Below are positions 1 to 6,549 of a DNA stretch of 23,700 nucleotides, piece by piece. This DNA is from JACIYW01 sp014359745 (GTDB lineage Bacteria > Pseudomonadota > Alphaproteobacteria > Rhodobacterales > Rhodobacteraceae): assembly GCA_050433985.1 (NCBI GenBank), contig JBNPWE010000030.1, positions 1 through 23,700 on the forward strand. The letters are read 5' to 3'. Below the pieces are notes generated by a model. The model was not told where the DNA came from. It made no database searches and saw only the letters and a program-made list of their open reading frames with translations. Each line of letters starts with the position of its first letter. Within the stretch, counting starts at the first letter, position 1. A program made the translations under genes and the position numbers.

Positions 1-380
1 TCAGTGAAATCGCCCGTGGACACGCCCTTGAGGTAAAGCCACGGCAGCAGCTCTTCGACCGATTTCGCGCGGCGAAGATAGCGCGGCAGGATGCTAGGCG
101 TGAAGGTGATCTTGTCTTCGCCAACGCCCCGATCCCGAATACGCGGCACCTTCACCGGCACCGGACCAATGCCGGTCAGAACTTCGCGTTCGGGTAAGTG
201 TCCATGGCGCGCCCGCCCGTCCTCGAGCCTTTCCCCGGAAAAGGCGTTCATGAGCGCGGCCAGCTCGGCATGGATCGCCTGTTCGATCAGCTTGCGCGCA
301 CCATCGCGTAGAACGTCCGTGAATGGGTCGGATGAAAAACCCGATGGATCGGGCATTTGGGTGATGGTAGTCTCTGACAT
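1..380 (-). mobile_element. IS256-family transposase, N-terminal part (runs off left edge)
   Basis: An open frame enters from the left edge and begins at an ATG at 378-380, preceded on the minus strand by an AAAGGGA ribosome site. The visible ~126 residues begin MSETTITQMPDPSGF and contain the typical mutator/IS256 N-terminal pattern: an acidic helix (LIEQAIHAELAALMNAF), then R-x-GHLPEREVLTGIGPVPVKVPRIRDR, then F-x-PSILPRYLRRAKSVEELLPWLYLKG. Transposases of this family are DDE enzymes that move the IS by a copy-out route; the catalytic residues lie further in and are outside the window. The reading frame is intact as far as it can be seen. The upstream ~100 bp contain a GAAAGTTGGTGATGCCC-like stretch (minus strand) that may be part of the terminal inverted repeat, but the exact IS end cannot be fixed from one end. 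The IS sits just inside the tRNA fragment at 541, so it probably belongs to an accessory element. Confidence 0.88.
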
Positions 381-540
381 GTGGCATATCCCTTTCTCAG
401 CAGAGAATTGACGGCGACTCGACACCGCCATGATATGCCGCCCCTAAGGGCATCACCAACTTTCGCGCGTTTCTCGTCTCGAATGTGGTGGGAGGCGTGG
501 TGCGGCCACGTGCAACACGGTCCAACGAAACCACCAAACA

Positions 541-586
541 ATTCGTAATGATGGGGTCGGGGGTTCGAGTCCCTTCAGCGGCACCA
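541..586 (+). other. 3' fragment of tRNA-Thr(CGT), candidate attachment-site scar
   Basis: The 46 nt can be folded as the 3' half of a tRNA: anticodon loop TTCGTAA (anticodon CGT, Thr), anticodon-stem 3' strand TGATG, variable loop GGGTC, T stem and loop GGGGG-TTCGAGT-CCCTT, acceptor strand CAGCGGC, discriminator A and encoded CCA. The expected 5' anticodon strand (CATCA) is absent: the bases before the loop are AACAA, and no D arm or 5' acceptor strand GCCGCTG lies upstream. The fragment therefore cannot make a tRNA. Tyrosine-recombinase elements commonly integrate at the 3' end of a tRNA gene and leave such a duplicate at the far end. With an IS256 transposase directly to the left, I infer that this is the att site bounding an element that extends leftwards; the intact tRNA gene and the integrase would be outside the window. 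Confidence 0.72.
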
Positions 587-690
587 CTTTCCATTTCGGG
601 GTCGATCCACGCCAGAGGCGCCCAACAGGCCGCACACCCCTTTACTGCGCCCCCCGAAAGCCCCAGATAGGGGGGGAATGGAGGCTGGCC

Positions 691-855
691 ATGCCGCACA
701 TAACGCTTGCACTTCTGCTGGCCGGGGTCATCGCCGCCGCGGCGCTTAGCGTGGTGGTGGCCGCCCTTGTCGCCCCTGCCCTGCCCGTGCCCGCCGCACC
801 GATTGCGGGGCTTTTGGTGATCGCGGCGGCGCTGGTCGTGCGGGGGTGGCGATGA
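691..855 (+). CDS. Small two-helix membrane protein (54 aa)
   Basis: The ATG at 691 has a good Shine-Dalgarno (TGGAGG, 678-683), and the frame ends in TGA at 853-855, which overlaps the ATG of the next gene at 852 (ATGA). The translational coupling argues that it is real despite its size. The product begins MPHITLALLLAGVIAAAAL and is almost entirely hydrophobic: one helix at about residues 3-27 and a second at about 38-50 around a PALPVPAAP turn, ending RGWR. I do not recognise a family. Its tight link to the DUF1638 gene suggests that the two products are made together; the function is unknown. Confidence 0.6.
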   Translation: MPHITLALLLAGVIAAAALSVVVAALVAPALPVPAAPIAGLLVIAAALVVRGWR

Positions 856-1538
856 TCCCCGATGATGACACCCTTGCCGACGCGGGCCTGCCCGCCCCCG
901 CGCGCACGGGCCAGGTGCTGCTGATCGCCTGCGGGGCGCTTGCGCATGAGATATTGGCGCTCAAACGCCTCAATGGCTGGGATCACCTTGATCTGACCTG
1001 CCTGCCCGCCAAGCTGCACCTTTACCCCGATCGCATCCCCGATGCGGTGGCCGCCGTGGTGGCCGAACATCGCGCGCGGTATGAAACGATCTTTGTCGTC
1101 TATGCCGATTGCGGCACCGGCGGGCTGTTGCAGGCGCGGTGCGCCGATCTGGGGGTAGAGATGATCGCCGGGCCGCATTGCTACAGTTTTTTCGAGGGCA
1201 ACGACGCCTTCGCCGCCAAGGGCGATGATGACATGACCGCGTTTTACCTGACCGATTTTCTGGTGCGCCAGTTCGATGCCTTTGTGTGGCGGCCGATGGG
1301 TCTGGACCGGCATCCCGAATTGCGCGACATGATCTTTGGCAATTACACAAGGCTGATCTATCAGGCGCAAACCGACGATCCGGCGCTGGACACGCGCGCG
1401 AGAGAGTGCGCCGCGCGGTTGGGGCTGGCCTATGAGCGGCGGCTGACCGGGTACGGCGATCTGGCGGTGGCGCTTTCGGATGTTGCGGCGGCTACGCCCG
1501 ATTCCCGGCCCCATCCCCGGCCCCATCCCCGGCGGTAA
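852..1538 (+). CDS. DUF1638 domain-containing protein
   Basis: The 228-residue protein has the hallmarks of DUF1638: an N-terminal LIACGALAHEILAL, then LTCLPAKLHLYPDRIPDAV, IFVVYADCGTGG, a GPHCYSFFEGN block, MTAFYLTDFLVRQFDAFVW, LGLDRHPELRDMIFGNY-like sequence and a C-terminal GLAYERRLTGYGDL. The conserved Cys and His residues suggest a metal or cofactor site, but no activity is established that I can name. The ATG at 852 overlaps the stop of the small membrane protein; a GTG two codons upstream (846) is possible but less likely. The last nine or so residues (RPHPRPHPR) come from a 12-bp tandem repeat. The 3' end overlaps the convergent sufE gene by 47 bp, so the tail is probably recent and dispensable. 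It is cytoplasmic, with no signal peptide. Confidence 0.85.
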   Translation: MIPDDDTLADAGLPAPARTGQVLLIACGALAHEILALKRLNGWDHLDLTCLPAKLHLYPDRIPDAVAAVVAEHRARYETIFVVYADCGTGGLLQARCADLGVEMIAGPHCYSFFEGNDAFAAKGDDDMTAFYLTDFLVRQFDAFVWRPMGLDRHPELRDMIFGNYTRLIYQAQTDDPALDTRARECAARLGLAYERRLTGYGDLAVALSDVAAATPDSRPHPRPHPRR

Positions 1539-1950
1539 CGCGGGCGATGCCGCGGATGCGCCCCACCATGGCGCGCAGCCCGTTCGATCGCTGCGACGAC
1601 AGGTGATCGTGCAGGCCAAGGCGGGCCAGTTCGGCCTCGGCATCGATATCCAGAACCTCGGCCACCGTCGCGCCGGAATAAAGCGCGTGCAGGATGGCGA
1701 TCAGCCCGCGCACGATCATCGCATCGCTTTCGCCCTGAAAGGTCAGCCGGGCGGTTGGGCCGGTGCCCGCGATCTCGGGCACGATCCAGACCTGCGAGGC
1801 GCAGCCCTCGACCTTGGTTTCGGGAATGCGCTGCGATTCGGGAAGCGATGGCATCGCGCGGCCCAGTTCGATGACATGGCGATAGCGGTCTTCCCAATCG
1901 TCGAAAAAGGCGAAGGTCTCGACAATATCTTCAAAGGTGTCGCGTGGCAT
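1492..1950 (-). CDS. sufE: SufE family cysteine desulfurase sulfur acceptor
   Basis: This 152-residue protein starts at the ATG at 1948-1950 behind a GGAGG site (minus strand). SufE accepts persulfide sulfur from the cysteine desulfurase SufS and stimulates it during Fe-S cluster assembly in the cytosol. The acceptor cysteine is visible at residue 50 in KVEGCASQVW, followed by the family pattern LTFQGESDAMIVRGLIAILHALYSGATVAEVLDID and LGLHDHLSSQRSNGLRAMVGRI. The normal fold ends near GRIRGIA. The remaining residues (VTAGDGAGDGAGNRA) are encoded by the tandem repeat shared with the opposite gene and look like a non-native extension. It stands alone here; no suf operon is in the window. Confidence 0.93.
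   Translation of the reverse strand: MPRDTFEDIVETFAFFDDWEDRYRHVIELGRAMPSLPESQRIPETKVEGCASQVWIVPEIAGTGPTARLTFQGESDAMIVRGLIAILHALYSGATVAEVLDIDAEAELARLGLHDHLSSQRSNGLRAMVGRIRGIARVTAGDGAGDGAGNRA
1497..1532. repeat. 12-bp tandem repeat shared by two convergent gene ends
   Basis: There are two exact units of CCCCATCCCCGG (1509-1520 and 1521-1532) preceded by a diverged unit CCCGATTCCCGG (1497-1508). Read on the plus strand it encodes the RPHP-type tail of the DUF1638 protein. Read on the minus strand it encodes the GDGAGDGAG tail of SufE. Both genes run through the repeat to their own stops. Confidence 0.9.
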
Positions 1951-2091
1951 GGGGCCTCCGTGGTCTTGGGGGGTGTTAGGGCAAATGCGCGCCGATTGGT
2001 AGCCCCGCCGCGCATCGGGGCGGCTTTTCAACCCCCACCGTTTGCGATAACCCAAGGCAAAGCCGCAGGGCAAAGCCACAGGGACCGCACC

Positions 2092-2565
2092 ATGAAATTA
2101 CCGCTTTTCGCCGCGCTGACCGCCGTGGTCGTTCTGTCGGGCTGCGGCTCGCGCCTGAACCCGGTGAACTGGTTCGGCGGCAATGATGCCAAACCCGAGG
2201 TGGCAAAGACCCTGGAACCCGAAGGCGGGTATCCGCCGCGCCCCGAAGACCGGCGGCCGCTGGTCAAATCGGTGACGTCGATGACGGTCAATCCGATGCC
2301 GGGCGGCATCATCCTTTTCGCCGTCGGCCTGCCACCGACGCAGGGCTGGTGGGATACCGATCTGGTGGCCGACAATGGCGGCGAACCGATCAACGGTATC
2401 CTCAGCTATTCTTTCGTGCTGATGCCCCCATTCCAGCCGACCCCGGCTGCAACCGCCCGCTCGCGTGAGGTGACGGCGGCGCGGTTCGTGCCGGATAGCC
2501 GTCTGGAAGATGTGCGCCAGATCACCGTGCGCGGCGTTGAAAATCAGGTCAGCCGCAGGCGGTAA
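2092..2565 (+). CDS. Putative lipoprotein (157 aa)
   Basis: The ATG at 2092 follows an AGGGACC site. The product opens with a short positive N-end and a hydrophobic stretch that ends in a lipobox (LSGC, cysteine 18), so it should be exported and lipid-modified, then held at the inner or outer membrane. The mature part begins GSRLNPVNWFGG and contains NPMPGGIILFAVGLPPTQGWWDTDLV; no domain that I can name is present. It is divergent from sufE and convergent with dsbA. Upstream (about 2055-2083) two near-identical 15-bp stretches (GGCAAAGCCRCAGGG) sit in tandem. The export signal is well supported; the function is not known. Confidence 0.85.
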   Translation: MKLPLFAALTAVVVLSGCGSRLNPVNWFGGNDAKPEVAKTLEPEGGYPPRPEDRRPLVKSVTSMTVNPMPGGIILFAVGLPPTQGWWDTDLVADNGGEPINGILSYSFVLMPPFQPTPAATARSREVTAARFVPDSRLEDVRQITVRGVENQVSRRR

Positions 2566-2666
2566 CGGCCGCGCGACACAAAAATCCCGTTCGGCAAACA
2601 GGGCCGACCCCCCGGCGCCGGGCACCCCATCGGGGCTGACCGGCGCCGGGATCGGTTTTGCGGGGG

Positions 2667-3359
2667 TCAGTTCGACAGCAGTCCGTCAAGCGTGCTGGAA
2701 AAATCCGCATAGCTCATGTTGGAATATTTCTTGCCGTTGATGATGAAGGTCGGCGTACCGCGCACATCGTCGGCGGTGGCGTTCTGCTGATAGGCGGCCA
2801 CCAGCGCCTGCGCGGTGTCGGCGTCGTTCAGGCAGGTGTCAAGCTGGGCATCCGACAGGCCGGCCTCGCGGCCGATGCCGCGCAGGTTCTGCACGATGCC
2901 GGTGGGTTCCTGTGGGCCAAGCCAGGCGCGCTGCGTTTCGAACAGCACATCGACGATGCCGAAATACCGCGCCTCGCCCCCGCCGCAGCGCGCCACCATG
3001 CCGGCCCAAAGGCCGTAGCGGTCAAAATAGACCTCGCGCATGGTGAACCTGACCTTGCCGGTATCGATATAGTTTTCCTTGATCTTGCCAAAAACCTCTT
3101 TGCTGAAATCCGCGCAATGCGGGCAGGTGAAAGAGGCATATTCGATCACCTCGACCGGGGCGTCGGGCTGGCCAAGGGTCATTTCCTTGACAAGCGACAG
3201 ATCGGCACCCGAAACATCCTGCGCCTGGGCCGCGCCGAAACCGGCCTGCACGGGCGTGGCGATGGTTTGGGTCGGCATCGGCGTATCGGCAGAATACCAC
3301 CACGCCCCCCCGGCGACGACGACGGCGGCAAGGGTGGTGGGAAGCAGTTTCATCATCAT
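2667..3359 (-). CDS. DsbA-like thioredoxin-fold disulfide oxidoreductase
   Basis: The 230-residue protein has an N-terminal signal segment (MMMKLLPTTLAAVVVAGGAWWY), so it is periplasmic or membrane anchored. The redox motif CPHC (C79, C82) follows VIEYASFT, and the cis-proline TP (T202-P203) lies in RGTPTFIINGK; both are diagnostic of the DsbA/BdbD thioredoxin_4 group. It should oxidise or isomerise disulfides in exported proteins. Two further cysteines (C125, C176) lie in the helical insert. The start overlaps the stop of the DUF721 gene (ATGA-type, 3356-3359), so the two are probably co-transcribed. Three Met codons stand in a row at the start, so the true first residue is uncertain by two codons. 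Confidence 0.93.
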   Translation of the reverse strand: MMMKLLPTTLAAVVVAGGAWWYSADTPMPTQTIATPVQAGFGAAQAQDVSGADLSLVKEMTLGQPDAPVEVIEYASFTCPHCADFSKEVFGKIKENYIDTGKVRFTMREVYFDRYGLWAGMVARCGGGEARYFGIVDVLFETQRAWLGPQEPTGIVQNLRGIGREAGLSDAQLDTCLNDADTAQALVAAYQQNATADDVRGTPTFIINGKKYSNMSYADFSSTLDGLLSN

Positions 3360-3937
3360 CTGACAGGGCCTTTCTCTGGGTCGGTATCCTGGCGGTTCGG
3401 CGCGCAGGCTGAAGTGCGGGCAAGGATGTTGCGCCCAAGGTTTTCAAGCGCGGCGCGCAGCCCCGCGTCGCCCACATCCGCGACGGCATCGGCGGCGCGG
3501 CGGGCGATTTCCGGATCGGGGGGCGGGGCGGCAGATGCAGGCGCGGGGGCAAAGGCCACCTGCCCTTCGGCGAAACCGCCCGGTGCGGTCTGGGTGATCA
3601 GCACCTTTGAAATCGCCGCATAGCCATAACAGGCATTCACCCGTTCACGGATCGATTCCTTCTGCATTTCCAGCATCGGTGCCTGTGCGCCGGTGGTCAA
3701 AAGCGTCAGTGTCGCCCCAAGGCCATCGCGGCGGAACCCCACCTTGACCGGGCGCGCCATGCGCGCCACCTCGGTTCCGACGATCTCGGGCCAATGCGTC
3801 AAAAGCCGCGTCACCGCGAACCCGCGCGATGCCCCCGCCGTGCGGATACGATCACGCAACAGACCGGCGGTCTGTTCAAACCCGCGCATCCGGCGGGAAC
3901 TGGCTGAACGGGTCGGCGCGTTTGCCACGGCTTTCAA
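3356..3937 (-). CDS. DUF721 (DciA-like) domain-containing protein, TTG start
   Basis: The 193-residue protein contains the DUF721 pattern at residues ~20-110: helix FEQTAGLLRDRI, then LLTHWPEIVGTEVARMARPVKVGF, LTLLTTGAQAPMLEMQKESIRERVNACYGYAAISKVLITQ. Members of this family include DciA, which helps load the replicative helicase DnaB; the assignment here is to the fold only. The C-terminal third is Ala/Pro-rich and variable. The start codon is TTG at 3935-3937, chosen because an AGGAGG Shine-Dalgarno lies 4 bases upstream; the next in-frame ATG (residue 17, MRGFEQ) lacks such a site. Neighbours are dsbA (overlapping downstream) and mutY (divergent), an order I remember from other Rhodobacterales. 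Confidence 0.85.
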   Translation of the reverse strand: MKAVANAPTRSASSRRMRGFEQTAGLLRDRIRTAGASRGFAVTRLLTHWPEIVGTEVARMARPVKVGFRRDGLGATLTLLTTGAQAPMLEMQKESIRERVNACYGYAAISKVLITQTAPGGFAEGQVAFAPAPASAAPPPDPEIARRAADAVADVGDAGLRAALENLGRNILARTSACAPNRQDTDPEKGPVR

Positions 3938-4011
3938 TTTCCTCCTGCCGCTCTATCCTAGGGCATCAACGGCGTTATGCCAGCAGTTAGGACCGGAGAA
4001 CATCGTAAACA

Positions 4012-5127
4012 ATGGGTGAAAAGCGGCAAACCGCCACAAGGGGCCCTTTGCGGCACGGCCCAAACGGCGCAACGGAACGCAGCGCCGATCTGCTGATCTG
4101 GTACGATGCGCATGCCCGCGACATGCCCTGGCGCACCGGCCCCGCGGCGCGGGCGGCGGGGGTGCGGCCCGATCCCTACCGCGTGTGGCTGTCGGAAATC
4201 ATGTTGCAGCAAACCACGGTGGCGGCGGTGGCTGGCTATTTTCGGCGCTTCACCGAACGCTGGCCCGATGTCGCGGCGCTGGCGGCGGCCGATGACGGCG
4301 CGGTGATGGCCGAATGGGCCGGGCTGGGATATTATGCGCGGGCGCGCAACCTGCTGACATGCGCGCGCAAGGTGGTGCGCGATCACGCAGGGCAGTTCCC
4401 GCAAACCGAGGCGGGGCTGCGCACCCTGCCCGGTATCGGCCCCTATACCGCCGCCGCGATCGCCGCCATCGCGCATGACGCGCCCGCAACGGTGGTGGAC
4501 GGCAATGTGGAACGGGTGGTGGCGCGGCTTTTCGCCGTCACCGATCCGCTGCCGGGGGTGAAACCCCGGCTGGCTGCGCTGGCCGCCACCCTGACGCCGC
4601 CCCGCCGCCCCGGCGATCACGCGCAGGCGATGATGGATCTGGGCGCCACGATCTGCACCCCGCGCCGCCCGGCCTGCGGCATCTGCCCGTTCAGCGCGGG
4701 CTGCGCGGCGCGACTGGCTGGCATCGCGCCCGACCTGCCCCGGCGCAGCCTAAGGCCCGCCAAACCGCTGCGCCTGGGCGTGGCCTGGCTTGCCCGGCGA
4801 GACGATGGCGCCTGGCTGCTGGAACGTCGCCCCGACCGGGGGCTTCTGGGCGGCATGCTGAGCTGGCCCACCACCGAATGGGCCGAAACCCTGCGCCCCG
4901 CCCCGCCCCCGATCGAGGCCGCGTGGACCGATATCGCGGGCGAGGTGCGTCACACCTTCACGCATTTTCATCTGCGGCTGACGCTGCGGCTGGCGCTGGT
5001 TGGCAGCGGCGCCACCCCGCGCGCGGGGCAGTTCGTGCCCGCCGCGCAATTCCGCCGCGCCGATCTGCCGACGGTGATGCGCAAGGCGCTTGATCTGGCG
5101 CAAAGTGCGATTGCGTCGCGGGGGTAA
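4012..5127 (+). CDS. mutY: Adenine DNA glycosylase MutY
   Basis: This 371-residue enzyme removes adenine mispaired with 8-oxoguanine in base-excision repair. Visible features in order: WLSEIMLQQT with catalytic Glu62; helix-hairpin-helix LPGIGPYTAAAI (139-150); VVDGNVERV with catalytic Asp163, at the same 101-residue spacing as in E. coli MutY; the [4Fe-4S] loop Cys215-x6-Cys222-x2-Cys225-x5-Cys231; and a C-terminal NUDIX-like 8-oxoG recognition domain with FTHFHL near residue 316. The ATG at 4012 follows a GGAG at 3995-3998, a rather long spacing of 13. The ~20-residue N-terminal extension is not part of the core fold, so a later start cannot be ruled out. It is divergent from the DUF721 gene. 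Confidence 0.96.
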   Translation: MGEKRQTATRGPLRHGPNGATERSADLLIWYDAHARDMPWRTGPAARAAGVRPDPYRVWLSEIMLQQTTVAAVAGYFRRFTERWPDVAALAAADDGAVMAEWAGLGYYARARNLLTCARKVVRDHAGQFPQTEAGLRTLPGIGPYTAAAIAAIAHDAPATVVDGNVERVVARLFAVTDPLPGVKPRLAALAATLTPPRRPGDHAQAMMDLGATICTPRRPACGICPFSAGCAARLAGIAPDLPRRSLRPAKPLRLGVAWLARRDDGAWLLERRPDRGLLGGMLSWPTTEWAETLRPAPPPIEAAWTDIAGEVRHTFTHFHLRLTLRLALVGSGATPRAGQFVPAAQFRRADLPTVMRKALDLAQSAIASRG

Positions 5128-5175
5128 AGTGCCGCAAGATCGTGTATGCAAGGCCTGGCCAACAGGATGCCCCCG

Positions 5176-6309
5176 ATGATCAATGCCCGTGATGTGACCC
5201 GCCTGAAAAACGCCCTGCCGTTCTGGGTATCGCTGGGGATGATCCCGCTCGCACTGCTAGGCGCGGGGCTGGGGGGATGGTGGGTGGCGCTGTTGCCGAT
5301 GTATGGCTGGGTGCTGTTTGCCATTCTCGATGCGCTGAACGGGCTGACCTTCGAGAACGCCGATCCCGCCACGCCTGAAGCGGGGCTGTTCTGGTACCGG
5401 CTGATCACCCTGATCTGGTTTCCGATCGAATTCGCGGTGATCTATGGGATGATCTGGTATGTGGGCCGGGCCGATCATCTGGGAACGGTGGAAACGCTGG
5501 TGCTGTTTTTCGGGGTCGGCGTTATTTCAGGGACGGTTGGCATCAACTATGCGCATGAATTGATGCACCAACGATCGCGGCTTGAACGCTGGCTGGCCGA
5601 CCTGTTGCTGGCGCTGGTTCTTTACAGCCATTTTCGCAGCGAACATCTGCGGGTGCATCACCTGTGGGTCGGCACGCCGCGCGATCCGGTGACGGCGCGC
5701 TATAATGAGGGGTTTCACCGCTTCTTTCCGCGGGTGCTGCGGCAGTGCCCGGCCTCTGCCTGGCGGGCCGAGGCGATGATGCTGGCGCGGCGCAAGCGCG
5801 CGGTGTGGCATCGCGCCAACCCGTTCTGGCGCTATGCCGGGTTACAGGCGGCGGCGCTGGGGCTGGCCTTTTGGGCGGGGGGATGGACCGGGGTTGGCCT
5901 TTTTGCGTTTCAGGCCTTTGTCGCGATCTGGCAACTGGAACTGGTGAACTATGTCGAACATTACGGGCTGACCCGGCAATACCTGGGCAACGGGCGCTAT
6001 GAACATGTCAAGCCGCGCCATTCGTGGAATGCCGCGCACAAGGCGTCAAACTGGTTGCTGATCAACCTGCAACGCCATTCCGACCACCATTTCAAACCCG
6101 ATCGCCGTTTTCCCCTGTTGCAGCACCACCCCGAGGATGAGGCCCCGCAACTGCCGCGCGGCTATCCGGTGATGACGGTGCTTGCGATGATCCCGCCGCT
6201 GTGGCGCAGACGGATGAACCCCAGGGTTCGGGCCTGGCGGCGGCGGTTCTATCCCGAGATCACCGATTGGCACGCCTACAATCGGGGGCTGAACCCGGTT
6301 TCGCGATGA
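5176..6309 (+). CDS. alkB: AlkB-type integral membrane alkane 1-monooxygenase
   Basis: This membrane di-iron hydroxylase of 377 residues oxidises the terminal methyl of n-alkanes in characterised relatives, using electrons from rubredoxin. The histidine boxes are all present: HELMH (127-131), EHLRVHH (156-162), NYVEHYGL (258-265) and LQRHSDHH (298-305). Hydrophobic helices fall at about 13-33, 34-56, 73-95, 104-122, 140-152 and 218-255. The second box lacks the usual Gly before the His pair, so the substrate range may differ. ATGs at 5146 and 5167 are also in frame; I prefer 5176 because AGGA (5164-5167) is well spaced from it. No rubredoxin or rubredoxin reductase gene is adjacent. The following 240 bp (6310-6549) hold no gene; they are more AT-rich, and I see no convincing promoter or terminator in them. 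Confidence 0.9.
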   Translation: MINARDVTRLKNALPFWVSLGMIPLALLGAGLGGWWVALLPMYGWVLFAILDALNGLTFENADPATPEAGLFWYRLITLIWFPIEFAVIYGMIWYVGRADHLGTVETLVLFFGVGVISGTVGINYAHELMHQRSRLERWLADLLLALVLYSHFRSEHLRVHHLWVGTPRDPVTARYNEGFHRFFPRVLRQCPASAWRAEAMMLARRKRAVWHRANPFWRYAGLQAAALGLAFWAGGWTGVGLFAFQAFVAIWQLELVNYVEHYGLTRQYLGNGRYEHVKPRHSWNAAHKASNWLLINLQRHSDHHFKPDRRFPLLQHHPEDEAPQLPRGYPVMTVLAMIPPLWRRRMNPRVRAWRRRFYPEITDWHAYNRGLNPVSR

Positions 6310-6549
6310 TTCGTCTGTGATTGCGCAGGATCGCTTCGCGGGCCGCATCAACAATAACCGGCAAGCCAACACCCCGAAATGGCCCGATCCGGAGACAGTC
6401 CTGGCGCAGAGCCCGCATTTTTTGTCATATGGAAATGATTTGCCGCTAAATTGTCTTAAATCGTGCGTGTCGCGGGCACAATCCATCGCCAATGTCGTTC
6501 TTGCGGAAAGACATGAAACAATGTCCCCGAAAACCGAATGAGGCATGCG

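Noticed and set aside
397..699. Minus-strand open frame containing AAEGTRTPDPIITN
   Set aside because: This peptide is the well-known false translation antisense to the 3' end of a tRNA-Thr gene; it supports the tRNA fragment and is not a protein.
1480..2565. Long plus-strand frame starting well upstream of the lipoprotein
   Set aside because: The first ~200 codons are antisense to sufE; the ATG at 2092 with a signal peptide and lipobox is the supported start.
6317..6541. Short frame between alkB and the hypothetical gene
   Set aside because: It has no ribosome site, no recognisable pattern and spans what appears to be the leader of the next gene.
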